Below, piece after piece: positions 55,101 to 64,000 of a stretch of 64,000 nt of DNA (the first letter of the stretch is position 1; each line of letters opens with the position of its first letter). The stretch covers positions 186,001 through 250,000 of the forward strand of contig BDIU01000099.1 of NCBI GenBank assembly GCA_002118135.1, in the 5' to 3' direction. The notes beneath the pieces are model-generated. The model was not told the origin of the DNA, did no database searches, and saw only the letters and a list, made by a program, of their open reading frames with translations. This DNA is from Trebouxia sp. TZW2008 (lineage: Eukaryota > Chlorophyta > Trebouxiophyceae > Trebouxiales > Trebouxiaceae). Both the position numbers and the translations under genes were made by a program.

Positions 55101-58100
55101 TGAGTGAGTGAGTGAGTGAGTGAGTGAGTGAGTGAGTGCAGTGCTGCAAATGATCACAATGTGTTGGACAACCCGTCAAAACCCTGCTTGTCAGCATAGA
55201 ATGAGTCCTGTACGCACCTTTGAACAAGCACAGCTACATACGTCACACTTGTTTGTGCTCCAGCGTCCTGCCACAAAGTCATGCATAAGCGTTATGCTCG
55301 CTTGCAGCATGTTTCTGATGCAATTTTGAGGCACACATCCCTGGCGACATATTTCTGATGCAGCCTTCGGCACACAAGCAGCGACTTCAGCATTGTCTTC
55401 AGCTGATGCTGTCATTTCATACAATGCTGCTGCTGCCTGTGTGGCATGGCAAGCAGATCTCATGTTGCAGATGCACTCACCCATCCGACAAGTTGTGCCA
55501 TGTTTGTCGCAGGGCCAGGCATTGTTGCGCAGAGACTCAAGCAGCACGAATCGGCTCTCATTCAGGAGATGCAGCAGTTCTTGTTCTATGGGCGGGGTTG
55601 TGCCATGAAGGGTTTGCTCCCAGCCCTACCAAAAAACGTGCTGTGTGTCAACCTGCCACAGTTCATCACTGAGGAGAGCTCATGGACTTGCCTAACAGCC
55701 TGTTTTGGGTGACTTGCAGAGCCAGGCATTGTTGCTCAGAAGCTCAAGCAGCGAAATTCCACGCTCGTCCAAGAAATGCAGCAGTTCTCCTTCTATGGGC
55801 GTGTCTGTGCCATGAAGGGCTTGCTCCAAGCGCTACCAAAAGAGGGTCTCTGTGCCAAACTGCCACAATTACTCACTGATCAAAACTCAGACCAGCAGCA
55901 ACTCCAAGCTGCAGGTCAGTGACTTATTGTACCTTTCTATATCAATCATTCTCACTCTAGAAAACCTGCATATCATGCATCACAATTTGGCGCACATCTT
56001 GCACAATGTACATTGCACCGTTAATTTCTTTGGGTAATGCATTCTTCAACTCACAACATGCACAGACTATCACACGGGGCAACTTCTTGGTGCAGGTGAT
56101 GCAGGAGTATGGCTGCTACTATCAGACGGTGCCCTTCCAGCCTGTTGTGCTGCAGTGCGCCAGTCCACTGACGCACATCACAAGTTCCATGCTGTGTCAG
56201 CTTTGGCCCACTGCCTTGAGAGAATCAAGCAGTGCTTGCAGGTGCAAATCTGCTGCTGAGCCTTTCATGCATGTGGCCTTGCACATCAATATGCTTTGCA
56301 TTCATTCCCACAATTTGATACAAGGTCAGACAGGTTTTACAGTTTACATTGCTTGCCGCCAATCTTGTGGACATTGTCTGTATGTAAACACACTCTTTGG
56401 GTGAGGTAGTTTCATGCTGCCTGGCTCATGCCTGTGCCAAGAGGCTGAACTAAACAATGCTGTGTGACCTTTTTGCACTTGTTGTGCACATAACAGCATC
56501 TAGCGCTATTCATGGCGCTGTGTCAGCCGCCACTCATGTAGCTGTTGCGATCTCACAGGATCATACTGTCCACCACCGGCCACCACCACAGAACAGCAAA
56601 CCATCACAGACAGATGCAGACAGTGCCGCTGCTGCTGATGCTGCTGATGCACACAGCTCAACAGCAGCGACAGCTAACGGTCAATCAGCCATGCCCATTC
56701 TGGCAGTGACTTTGGGATCAGATGAGGGGCCAGCAACTTCAACACAGAATGGTCAGACTGACACTGGAGAAACTGCTGAGTGTGGTGTGGGCTTGCCGAC
56801 GGTATCAGACGCTATGAGAGCGGAGGTCATGCATCTGATCTGGTCTAACTTTGAGGTATGGTCTTGTCCTGGAATCCAATGAGCGAGCTCAATCTCTTTC
56901 TTACACTTGTTGGGTCAGGTGCTATGGGAGCGGAGGTCAAGCACATGCTCTGGTGCAACTGTGATATGGCCTTACCATAGCATTTAGTGCGTAATGTTGA
57001 TGTGATTCCTGCAGTAATGGTGTCAGACGCTATAAGGGCTGAGACTATGCACCTGATATGGCCTTGGTTAAAGTTGTTGTGTTGTCACAGCCCTCAGAGG
57101 ATAATCCCGCTGTCGTCGTATAGTTGCATTCAGCAGAGGTACTTGACCATTTGCATTGGCCCAATGCTAGCTGCAAGACAAATGCAAATTGCAAACATGT
57201 TTGTCTGTTGATGCTAGTGTACAAGTTGCGGTCTGTAACACTGGTTTGGCTATTTGCATTGCACAGTGCTGACTTGATAAAGCTGTCTGATGAAGACTTT
57301 CATGTTGCATCAAAGCTGTGAACAGATGCTGTATGAACAAAGCAGTCAAGCAAGGGCCATCATGTCTGCAGGACTCCTTGAGGGTCAGACTCTGACCATG
57401 ATACTATCATTTGAGGCAAGCCTGCTTGCCAGTTACCTGCAAGACAGTCAAGCTAGAGCTGTCATGTCTGCAGGACTCCCGGAAACATACTATGAGACAA
57501 TTGATAACACTGAAGCCAAAATGGCTGCCCAACAACCTGCAAGACAGTCAAGCTTGGGCTGTCATGTCTGCAGGACTCCCTGAATCAGACTGTGAGACAG
57601 TTGGCATCACTGAAGCCATGATTGCTATTCAATGACCTGCAAGACAGTCAAGCTTGGGCTGTCATGTCTGCAGGACTCCCTGATTCAGACTGTGAGACAG
57701 TTGATATCACTGAAGCCATGATTGCTATTCAACGGCCTGCAAGGAAATCAAGCTGGAATTCTGTCTGCAGGACTCCCTAATTCAGACTGTGAGACAGGTG
57801 CAGTCTGCCTTTGAGACTTTGCTGGATATTTTGGAGCTGCAGAGTACAGTCTCCAATACCACTACTGCTTCCACAGAGCAGCAGCAGTTCCTACAGTCAG
57901 TGGCAGGCACTCTTCTCGCAGTAGGTAGGGCAGCATATTCACACACCTGCATCTGCTGCACAGCTTCAGTGTCACAGCAAGGTCAAAGTGCTCAGCACAT
58001 TGAGCGTGGCACTCAATAAGTACAGGGAAGGAGAACTCACTGCAAGTTGGGTCAACCTGCAACAACCAAACAGGCACTCAGAGTGTGTTTGCTGGCAGAG

Positions 58101-61100
58101 CCAAGCCTGCATTTGCTGCACAGCTTTGTGCTGAGCATCTAGGTATGCTCTGCACGACACCCTCAGTGCGGCCCAAACATGTGCCTGAGCTTTCTGCCTT
58201 GCAGCCAGCTGCATTTGTGACAGCCTGCAACTCCAGTGCAATGTCTGCTTCCTTCCTCTTTGCCATTTGCATTGTAGCTAGAAGCAGTCAGATCTGTATG
58301 CATAGACTTGAGTGGTGCATGTGGTTCAGTCCAAGAAGTGCGTAAACGCCAGCAAGGACCAGCAAACATTTTCAGTCACAGTATTGGTATGAGAAGTCTT
58401 GATGGCATGTGGGCATGCAGGGTCTCACACAATAGTCTGCAGGCGATTCACCTTTTTTGTGTGCATCTAGCAGGCATATGGAATCTCACTAGCAAGCATG
58501 AAAATGGTGGTCATGCATGGCGTATGTGCATGCAGGGTCTCACAGGAAGGGAAGGTACATTCCTTTGGCTGCTGTTGTACGCCGCCTGGGTGCCAAACGG
58601 ATGCTGACTCTGCAGTCAGATCTGTTACAACAGGTGTGCTGAAGATCACAAGTTCCCAGATGGCTGCTATATGTCTCCAAACTGTGTCAAACTGTCCTAT
58701 ATCAAGGCTGGCTGTATCAAGTCTGCCTTCACTGTCTTTGTGAAATTGCCTCCAACTGTTGCACTATGTTCTTCAAGTTTGCCATTTTGCCTGTTGTCTT
58801 TGGTATGCTATGCCTGATACTCACCTGGCCAATTACATTGTACATCTGAGAACTTCTGGCTGCTTGTAAGCCTGCCATTTGACACGGTTTGTCCATGCTC
58901 ACGTGTCTCCACAAGCCATGACGCATTCATTGCACTCAACTTCCGACTGATGGCTTGAATCACATCATTATTCAATGACGTAGTAGAAGAGCGTTTGGTG
59001 CAGACACTGCTGGGCATGCAAGATGACGCCGTGGGCTCAGCTGCCGCAACTCTTCTTCAACAGTTGTTGCTGCTCCTCAAGATGGAGCTCATCAAAGAGC
59101 AAGGTGAATCATAACACTCCTAGAGATAGATTCTGAATGTTCTGCACAGCGGGTTTTCCCCTAAACACCTGCACTGCTTATTCCAATACAGTGTCCTTAT
59201 ATCAAACTGTATTTCCTCAGAGTTATCTACAGTCACAGTGCTGTGGTTGGTCCCAAACGGCATTGTGTCTGTAAGGAGAACCTGCATGTCTTAGCGCACT
59301 CATACCAAGACGTCATGTCTTCAGCGTACTCGTATCAAGACGTCATGTCTTCAGCGTACTCGTGTCAAGACGTCATGTCTTCAGCGTACTCATATCAAAA
59401 CGTCACTGTACAGTGATAAGTGAAGCGTTGGGCAAGGTGACAAGCAAGCTTTGCTTTGTCGGTTGCATGGTGGTAGCTTGTTAGGTGGGACACTAGGCAA
59501 TGCTGTACATTGTGCATTCTGCATGTGCAAATTTCTCAATTACCCATAGATATGCTGCAGCTGCGAGCAACATCAAGCAACTGGTGTGTCAACATTTTGC
59601 AAGCACTTTGCAAGCACTTCAAAACAACATGTTGCTTAGGCATGTAACTAGATGACAGCATGAATGGCGCCTTGTTTTCCTTAGAAGATGGAATGTTTCA
59701 TACATACCTACATTTGCTTTAGGACTCATGATTGCACATTGTCTCCATAGGCATTCAAAGTTGAGAACAGAACTGTTTGAAGACAAACTCTTGCTTCTGT
59801 ATGCATCTAGCTGAATCACAGAATCTTACCAGAACGCATATACTTTGTGATGAAAACGCAAGCTGAGAAGTATAGTGTTAAATGATCTCACGATCTGTCT
59901 CTGAACTCAACATTCTTGATATGATCTGTATACCAATACAGGACAGGTAGAGGGACTGCAAGCCTGGCGGGCAATTTGGATCCCAGTGCTGCTGGAGGGT
60001 CTGAGATCCCCAGATGCTCATTTGCGGCATAGGGTTTCCTTGTACGCTGTCCCAGTGCCCCTAGGGCTGGACCCTGCAAGCGCCCTGCCCCTGCTGCAAA
60101 GCGTGCTGCAGCCACAGCATGGACAGCCTGCTGCCACTGATATACAGGTCAGGAACTACATTTTGCATGATTCTTAATGACAGCAGACACATGTCGCACA
60201 GGGCAGAACAGCCGAAGAAGGCTTGCCACAGTCATCCTTGTATGCTGTCCCAGTGCCTCTAGGGCTGGAGTCTGCAAATGCCCTGCCCCTGCGGCAAAAC
60301 GTGCTGCAGCCACAGCATGGACAGCCTGCTGCCACTGATACACAGGTCACTGACAGCCTGCTGTCTGCTGGCACACAAGCCTTGCCGCATGATTTGAGAT
60401 GGCAGCGATTGTTAGCCGCAAGGGGGGAATGATTTATAGCTGCAGGCAGCCATTTGTGCTTTGCTGTTGAAATCAGACTACATGTGGTTTTCTGCAAGGG
60501 TGTGATACATATATTGTCAATGAATACATCGTTGCATACATCTAGGTTCAAAGGCCAGACTGTCTGCTTACTGCTGTTCTGTTTCAGCCTGAAACACAAA
60601 CTGGAAGCTGCTCATCGGGGTCACATGTATGCAGCGTTGTTGCTTGCCAGCACTCAAAGAAATGGCTGTTGTCATCTGGTACCAAATGAAGGACTGTCTG
60701 GAGGCCAGTCACTGCTTCTGGAGGCATCTACCAGCGTCATGGAAGCTCAAGAGCAAACATGTACATCATGATCCTGTCAACCTTGTCATCATTTGTCTGA
60801 TTCCCTGTTCAGGTGGCCACCCTGGTAGCCATTTTGAAAACAGCCCGTCAGATGGGGCTGTACCAGGACCTGGCCTGCGTGAGCGTCCCTGGAGAAGGTG
60901 GTGTGCCTATTCCAGAAGAGCTGTTGCAGCGCGCTGTGGCCAGCAGCTCAGAGTCTCTTCAAGTTGATGCGCTCCAGCTGGCTTGCGTCCATCCTAAGGC
61001 TACCAGCCTGCCAGGTAAGGTCCCTGGCCACTCTGTCAGATGTTGTCCACTTTGTTGCAGCTAATCAGTACAGGAATCAGATGCAGCATGCTGTGACCAG

Positions 61101-64000
61101 CAGCTCAGAGTCTCCACCACTTGCTGCGCTACAGCTGGCTTGCATCCATCCTAAGGCGACCAGCCTGCCAGGCAAGGTCCCTGCTTACACTGTCAAACCA
61201 TAAAAGCATTTGTGCTAGGCCTAAGCTGCACCAGCAGCAACATGCGCAACAAATAGACTGAAATGTTGCCACAGCTGCTGCGCCAGGTGCTCATGTTGGT
61301 GCCTACTTGCCTAATCAGGCAGCTTTGTTTATGCAACCCAGAAGACCCTCAGCAAGGTGATTCAATGATTCAGGTGATGTGGAGTTGAGGCTGGTGAAGC
61401 AGGCATTGGTACTAGGCCTTAGGTGCACGAGCAGCAGCATGCGCAACAAGTGGACCGGACTGCTACCAAAGCTGTTGCGCCGGGTGCTCATGTCTGTGCA
61501 TACTTGCCTAAACAGGCAGCGATCAGCAGCCCCTAGGACTGGCAGAGGCCCCCATGTGGATGCTGACCAGCATGCAGATCTTGCAGGTACAGTTGTCTCT
61601 CGACGTTGCATTTGCATTTGCCGAAAAGGCATTGTCCGTGCATACTTGCCTAGACAGGCACTAGTGTTGGGTCTGAAATGCACCAGCAGCAGCATGCGCA
61701 ACAAGTGGACTGGATTGCTGCTGAAGATGTTGCGCCAGATGCTCATGTCTGTGCACACTTGCCTAAACAGGCAGCGGTGAGCAGGCCCTAGGACTGGCTG
61801 AGGCCCTCATGTGGATGCTGACCAGGATGCGGACCTTGCAAGTATTGGGGCTTGTTCTTTGACCTTGTGACTGCAATTGGTTTTTGCAACATAGTGTGTG
61901 CACACTCGCCTAAACAGGCAGCGTTCAGCAGCCCCTAGGGAGTGCGAGTCTAGGCGTTGCTCCAAACGTGCTGGCATTGGCTGTCCTAAACACTGCTGGC
62001 CTGTACATACCTTGCAGCAACCCACAAGTGCAAGTGTGTGGACATTATGCTGCTCAATATGCTGCTGGACATATGAGATTGTCTTTGTTGGTGTGCATCA
62101 GCAGGATCTGTTCCTGCAATGGCTGTCACAATCACTGCTGGCCTGTACAAATTTTGGAGCACTCCACAAACATGAGTACCTGGCTTTGCTTATGTAGGTT
62201 TGCAGTGGCAGGAACTATTCTTGCCGTGGCTATCCGGATCACTGCTGGCCTGCACATACCCTGGAGCACCTTGAGAGCACATGTACCTTTCCATGCTGCT
62301 GCGTAACGCCAATCATGAGGAGTGCTGCTGCACTTAGCAATGCTGCGGCACTTAGCAATGCTGCGGCTGAATACGCTGTAGGACATATGAATTGGTGTTT
62401 CAGGCGTGCAGCGGCAGGAGATGTTCCTTCAGTGGCTATCGCAAACACTGTTGGCCTGTACATACCCTGGGGCACCATACGAGCGCAAGTACCTTTCCAT
62501 GCTGCTGCTCAACACACTACTGGATGTGTGGAATGCGCCTGATGTTGGTTCTAAGTCTTACACCAAGCCCAGTAGCCAACAGAACAGCAGTCAACAAGTT
62601 GACATCAAAAAGAAGAGCAGTTCCAGCAGAGATGTAGGGGCTATGGTGATTGGTGGTGTGCGCTTCCAAGCTTTCTGTGACGGGTTCTTTGGGCCTCAGA
62701 CCACCAGGCTGCTACTTGGTGAGCCACTTTTGCATGATCTCAAACAAATGTTGGCTAACATGGTGACATTGTATCATTGCCATTTGATCAGATTTTAGTA
62801 ATAAAAACCAGTTAGCAAGAGTCTTTGATAAAAGGGATCGACATACATGCACATGGCTGCCTAGAATCCTACATCAGGACAGTATGCTGCACACAAAGCA
62901 CAACACCCTATAGTCAGTGGTAAGATATGCGTATATGTATATCTTCTCAGCCCTGCATGCAAAGCAGTTGATAGCTGCATATTGGCTTGTTCATTTGCTG
63001 TTTGTTGGGTATATTAAACCCTGCCAAGTATTTCTGGCACCTGTTCCAGCATGAGAAGGTGAGTTTTGTATGGGACACTAGGGGTGTCCTGCCTCATGAA
63101 GCTGTCCTGCTCCTTGCCAGGGCTAAACTGCCCAACAGCCCTTAGTCAGCTTAGTCAGCTTAGTCACCTAATCAGCTTAGTCATTTGGCGTAAGTGCAGC
63201 ATTCTACAGCTGTGATAGGGTGAGGGAAGAACCTGTGTCCTGCCTCATGAAAGTGCCCTGCCCCTTGTCAGGGCTGTAGCCCAAAGAAGCCCTTAGTCAG
63301 CTTGGTCACTGATGTAGGTGCAGCAGTTGACAGTTGGGACAGGTTGAGGGAGGAGTCAGTGTCCTGCCTCAGGAAGCTGCCCCGCCCCTTGTCAGGGCTG
63401 AACTGGTCATAAGCCCTTAGTCAGCTCAGTCATTTCAGTCACTGAGTCAGCCTAGTCGCTTGGTGCAGGTGCAGCAGTTGACAGCTGGGACAGATTGAGA
63501 GAGGAGTCAGTGTCCTGCTTTATGAAGCTGCCCTGCCCCTTACCAGGGCTGGACCACCCAGAAGCCCTGGTTCCGGAGCTGCAACGGGCTTGCCACCTCT
63601 TGCGCAGCCCCAGAGTGCGGGAGAGCGATGCAGGTCAGTCTGCATACGCCAAGTCCTGATCTATCTGCATGCTGTGCACCATATGGAACTAGTGGGGTGG
63701 CAGATGGTTTTATTTTCAGCAAGCAAGTCAATGCTGATGCTGATGAGTAGTCATGTGTCCACATCTGTAGCCAGTATGCATCCTGAGCGCAACGCAACGA
63801 CAAGTCTCAGCCAAATTTGGAGTTTGCTGCGCAGCCTTCAAGCCTTTTGACCTCTCAGCTTTGAGCGCACTCAAGGTCTACCTGGAACGCAAGCAAACTG
63901 ATGGCTGTCATCTGCAGGCAGCAGACTGTTGGGCGTGTCCTGTGAGAAGTATGTCCTGGACTTAGGCTGGCACATTGAGCTGTCCCCTGACTGTAACTTA
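52121..64000 (+). CDS. THADA/Trm732-like armadillo-repeat protein (runs off right edge)
   Basis: Family members partner the Trm7/FTSJ1 methyltransferase for tRNA position-32 2'-O-methylation (known for yeast Trm732 and human THADA). Exons: 52121-52204, 52301-52411, one ending 52805, one ending 53859, one or more in 54612-55690, then an in-phase chain 55720-55914, 56096-56241, 56559-56855, 57091-57117 (27-nt microexon), 57798-57924, 58984-59103, 59942-60147, 60813-61014, 61374-61586, 62404-62718, 63547-63633, 63918 to edge. Diagnostic stretches are STDAHHKFHAVSALAHCLER, SSSMRNKWTGLL, YPGAPYERKYLSMLLLNTLL and KYVLDLGW. A low-complexity Ala/Ser/Thr region (56600-56780) is an insertion relative to the helical repeats. 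The junction after 52411 does not resolve in phase in my reading. The most duplication-ridden gene here. Confidence 0.8.
53501..53600 (+). repeat. Copy of 53629-53705 upstream of a THADA-like exon
   Basis: GGGACTGCTGCATTGCTGCA and the following 60 bp are nearly identical at 53501 and 53629. The second leads into the exon ending at 53859. Confidence 0.85.
53773..54144 (+). repeat. Three 87-nt exon cassettes with open frames
   Basis: 53773-53859 (the end of an exon), 53912-53998 and 54058-54144 each start right after CTGCAG, encode 29 codons beginning LHGPFMA and end in AAG|GTRA. All three stay open and none has an indel, unlike other copies in the window. They could be skipped, included in series (87 nt keeps phase) or used alternatively. 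Confidence 0.85.
54240..54440 (+). pseudogene. Possible Fanzor/TnpB RuvC C-terminal remnant
   Basis: A 66-codon ORF in an intron of the THADA-like gene contains CTCLMLRDENAALNIL. C-x-C followed by RD-x-NAA-x-NI is the pattern of the zinc-finger/RuvC-III end of TnpB and eukaryotic Fanzor nucleases. No other domain of such a protein is recognisable upstream, so at most this is a fragment. Chance similarity is possible. Confidence 0.4.
54795..54935 (+). pseudogene. Copy of a THADA-like exon
   Basis: LYAAAVLPAVSLATTATDLA and LFMPATAAN closely match 54664-54755. Ends in a GTATGT donor; whether it is used is unclear. Confidence 0.7.
55018..55139. repeat. (GAGT)n/(GAGC)n microsatellite
   Basis: About 30 tetranucleotide units in alternating blocks of GAGC and GAGT within an intron. 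Gives false Thr-His-Ser-Leu ORFs on the minus strand. Confidence 0.98.
55505..55690 (+). pseudogene. Upstream copy of THADA-like exon 55720-55914
   Basis: PGIVAQRLKQHESALIQEM and CAMKGLLPALPK match the downstream exon (PGIVAQKLKQRNSTLVQEM, CAMKGLLQALPK). The downstream copy has the donor that joins in phase to the next exon, so it is taken as the functional one. Confidence 0.8.
56920..57075 (+). pseudogene. Two decayed copies of the end of exon 56559-56855
   Basis: GCTATGGGAGCGGAGGTCAA (about 56921) and TGGTGTCAGACGCTATAAG (about 57018) echo the exon's last 60 bp; neither keeps a working frame and donor together. Confidence 0.8.
57340..57797. repeat. About five tandem ~95-bp units
   Basis: TCATGTCTGCAGGACTCCCT and CAGACTGTGAGACAG recur; the last unit supplies the acceptor of exon 57798-57924, so the array is a multiplied acceptor region. 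Confidence 0.88.
59290..59405. repeat. Four tandem 30-bp units containing GACGTC
   Basis: Units of the form AAGACGTCATGTCTTCAGCG plus ACTCRTATC, 3.7 copies, in a THADA-like intron. GACGTC is a bZIP/CRE-type palindrome. Confidence 0.9.
60204..60360 (+). pseudogene. Copy of THADA-like exon 59942-60147
   Basis: SLYAVPVPLGLESANALPL and QPQHGQPAATDTQ match the exon's 3' two thirds, but the 5' part (Trp-rich start) is absent. Confidence 0.85.
61060..61330 (+). pseudogene. Copies of exon 60813-61014 end and of exon 61374-61586 start
   Basis: 61060-61200 repeats LQLAC-HPKATSLPGKVP; 61205-61320 repeats the TSSSMRNKW-coding block but with an in-frame TAG where Trp should be. Confidence 0.85.
61640..61950 (+). 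pseudogene. Two downstream copies of exon 61374-61586
   Basis: 61650-61835 is a long copy with LGLKCTSSSMRNKWTGLLLK but a stop soon after the conserved part; 61890-61945 is a fragment (CTAAACAGGCAGCG). Confidence 0.85.
61960..62310 (+). pseudogene. Three decayed copies of the start of exon 62404-62718
   Basis: CACTGCTGGCCTGTACATA-like sequence and a following GAGCACC/CCCACAA block occur near 61990, 62133 and 62240 ahead of the intact exon; all have lost the frame. Confidence 0.8.
63080..63546. repeat. Tandem ~125-150-bp repeats of the exon 63547 acceptor region
   Basis: CTGCCTCATGAAGCTG, CCCTGCCCCTTGTCAGGGCT and AGCCCTTAGTCAGC recur near 63090, 63240 and 63362; the fourth unit, at 63512, leads into the real exon. 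Each unit thus carries a copy of the acceptor and first codons. Confidence 0.88.

Noticed and set aside
54891..55227. Minus-strand ORFs rich in Thr-His-Ser-Leu
   Set aside because: Translation of the (GAGT)n/(GAGC)n microsatellite.
59290..59405. CRISPR-like appearance of 30-bp repeats
   Set aside because: Units abut with no unique spacers, in a eukaryotic intron.
52121..64000. Alternative naming as a generic importin- or GCN1-type HEAT protein
   Set aside because: The YPGAPYERK, SSSMRNKW and KYVLDLGW stretches fit THADA/Trm732 specifically.

Overview
This window is eukaryotic nuclear DNA, most likely from a green alga (Chlorophyta; a trebouxiophyte is a guess). The reasons are intron-dense genes with GT-AG introns, acceptors that very often read TGCAG, a class XI-type myosin, and no prokaryotic gene organisation. 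I recognised no rRNA, tRNA or CRISPR array.

Four host genes could be spliced by hand. (1) A class XI-like myosin heavy chain on the minus strand (10010 to 4, running off the left edge): 17 exons, 934 codons, every junction in phase. (2) A MORN-repeat plus filamin-repeat protein on the plus strand (37258-45905): 14 exons, 754 residues. (3) A zinc-free MDR-family NAD(P)H oxidoreductase on the minus strand (51794-46732): 9 exons, 336 residues. (4) A THADA/Trm732-like armadillo-type protein on the plus strand (52121 to beyond 64000), divergent from the oxidoreductase across about 330 bp.

Between the myosin and the MORN-filamin gene lies about 25 kb of accessory DNA. In order it holds: a Crinkler-like P-loop ATPase/nuclease gene (10916-15368, +); a multi-exon Crypton-type tyrosine recombinase with a GCR1_C-like tail (16126-20378, +); a related, convergent and broken Crypton (24742-22359, -); then a virus-flavoured cluster of a C2HC zinc-finger gene (26062-27026), a 1.3-kb array of ~165-bp repeats, four TGACCGGTCA-type palindromic sites, a primase-polymerase/PriCT-2/UL9-like helicase gene (28592-32027) and a second, unrelated tyrosine recombinase (32954-33942). 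The last cluster looks like an integrated replicating element; I found no capsid, packaging ATPase or DNA polymerase B gene.

Two patterns cut across the window. In all four host genes many exons are accompanied by one or more decayed tandem copies ('exon echoes') that include splice sites; I saw none in the element genes. Conversely the element genes need five reading-frame changes, all of -1 sense, and two of these fall on CCCAAAN heptamers in the correct frame, while over 6 kb of hand-spliced coding sequence in three host genes needs none.
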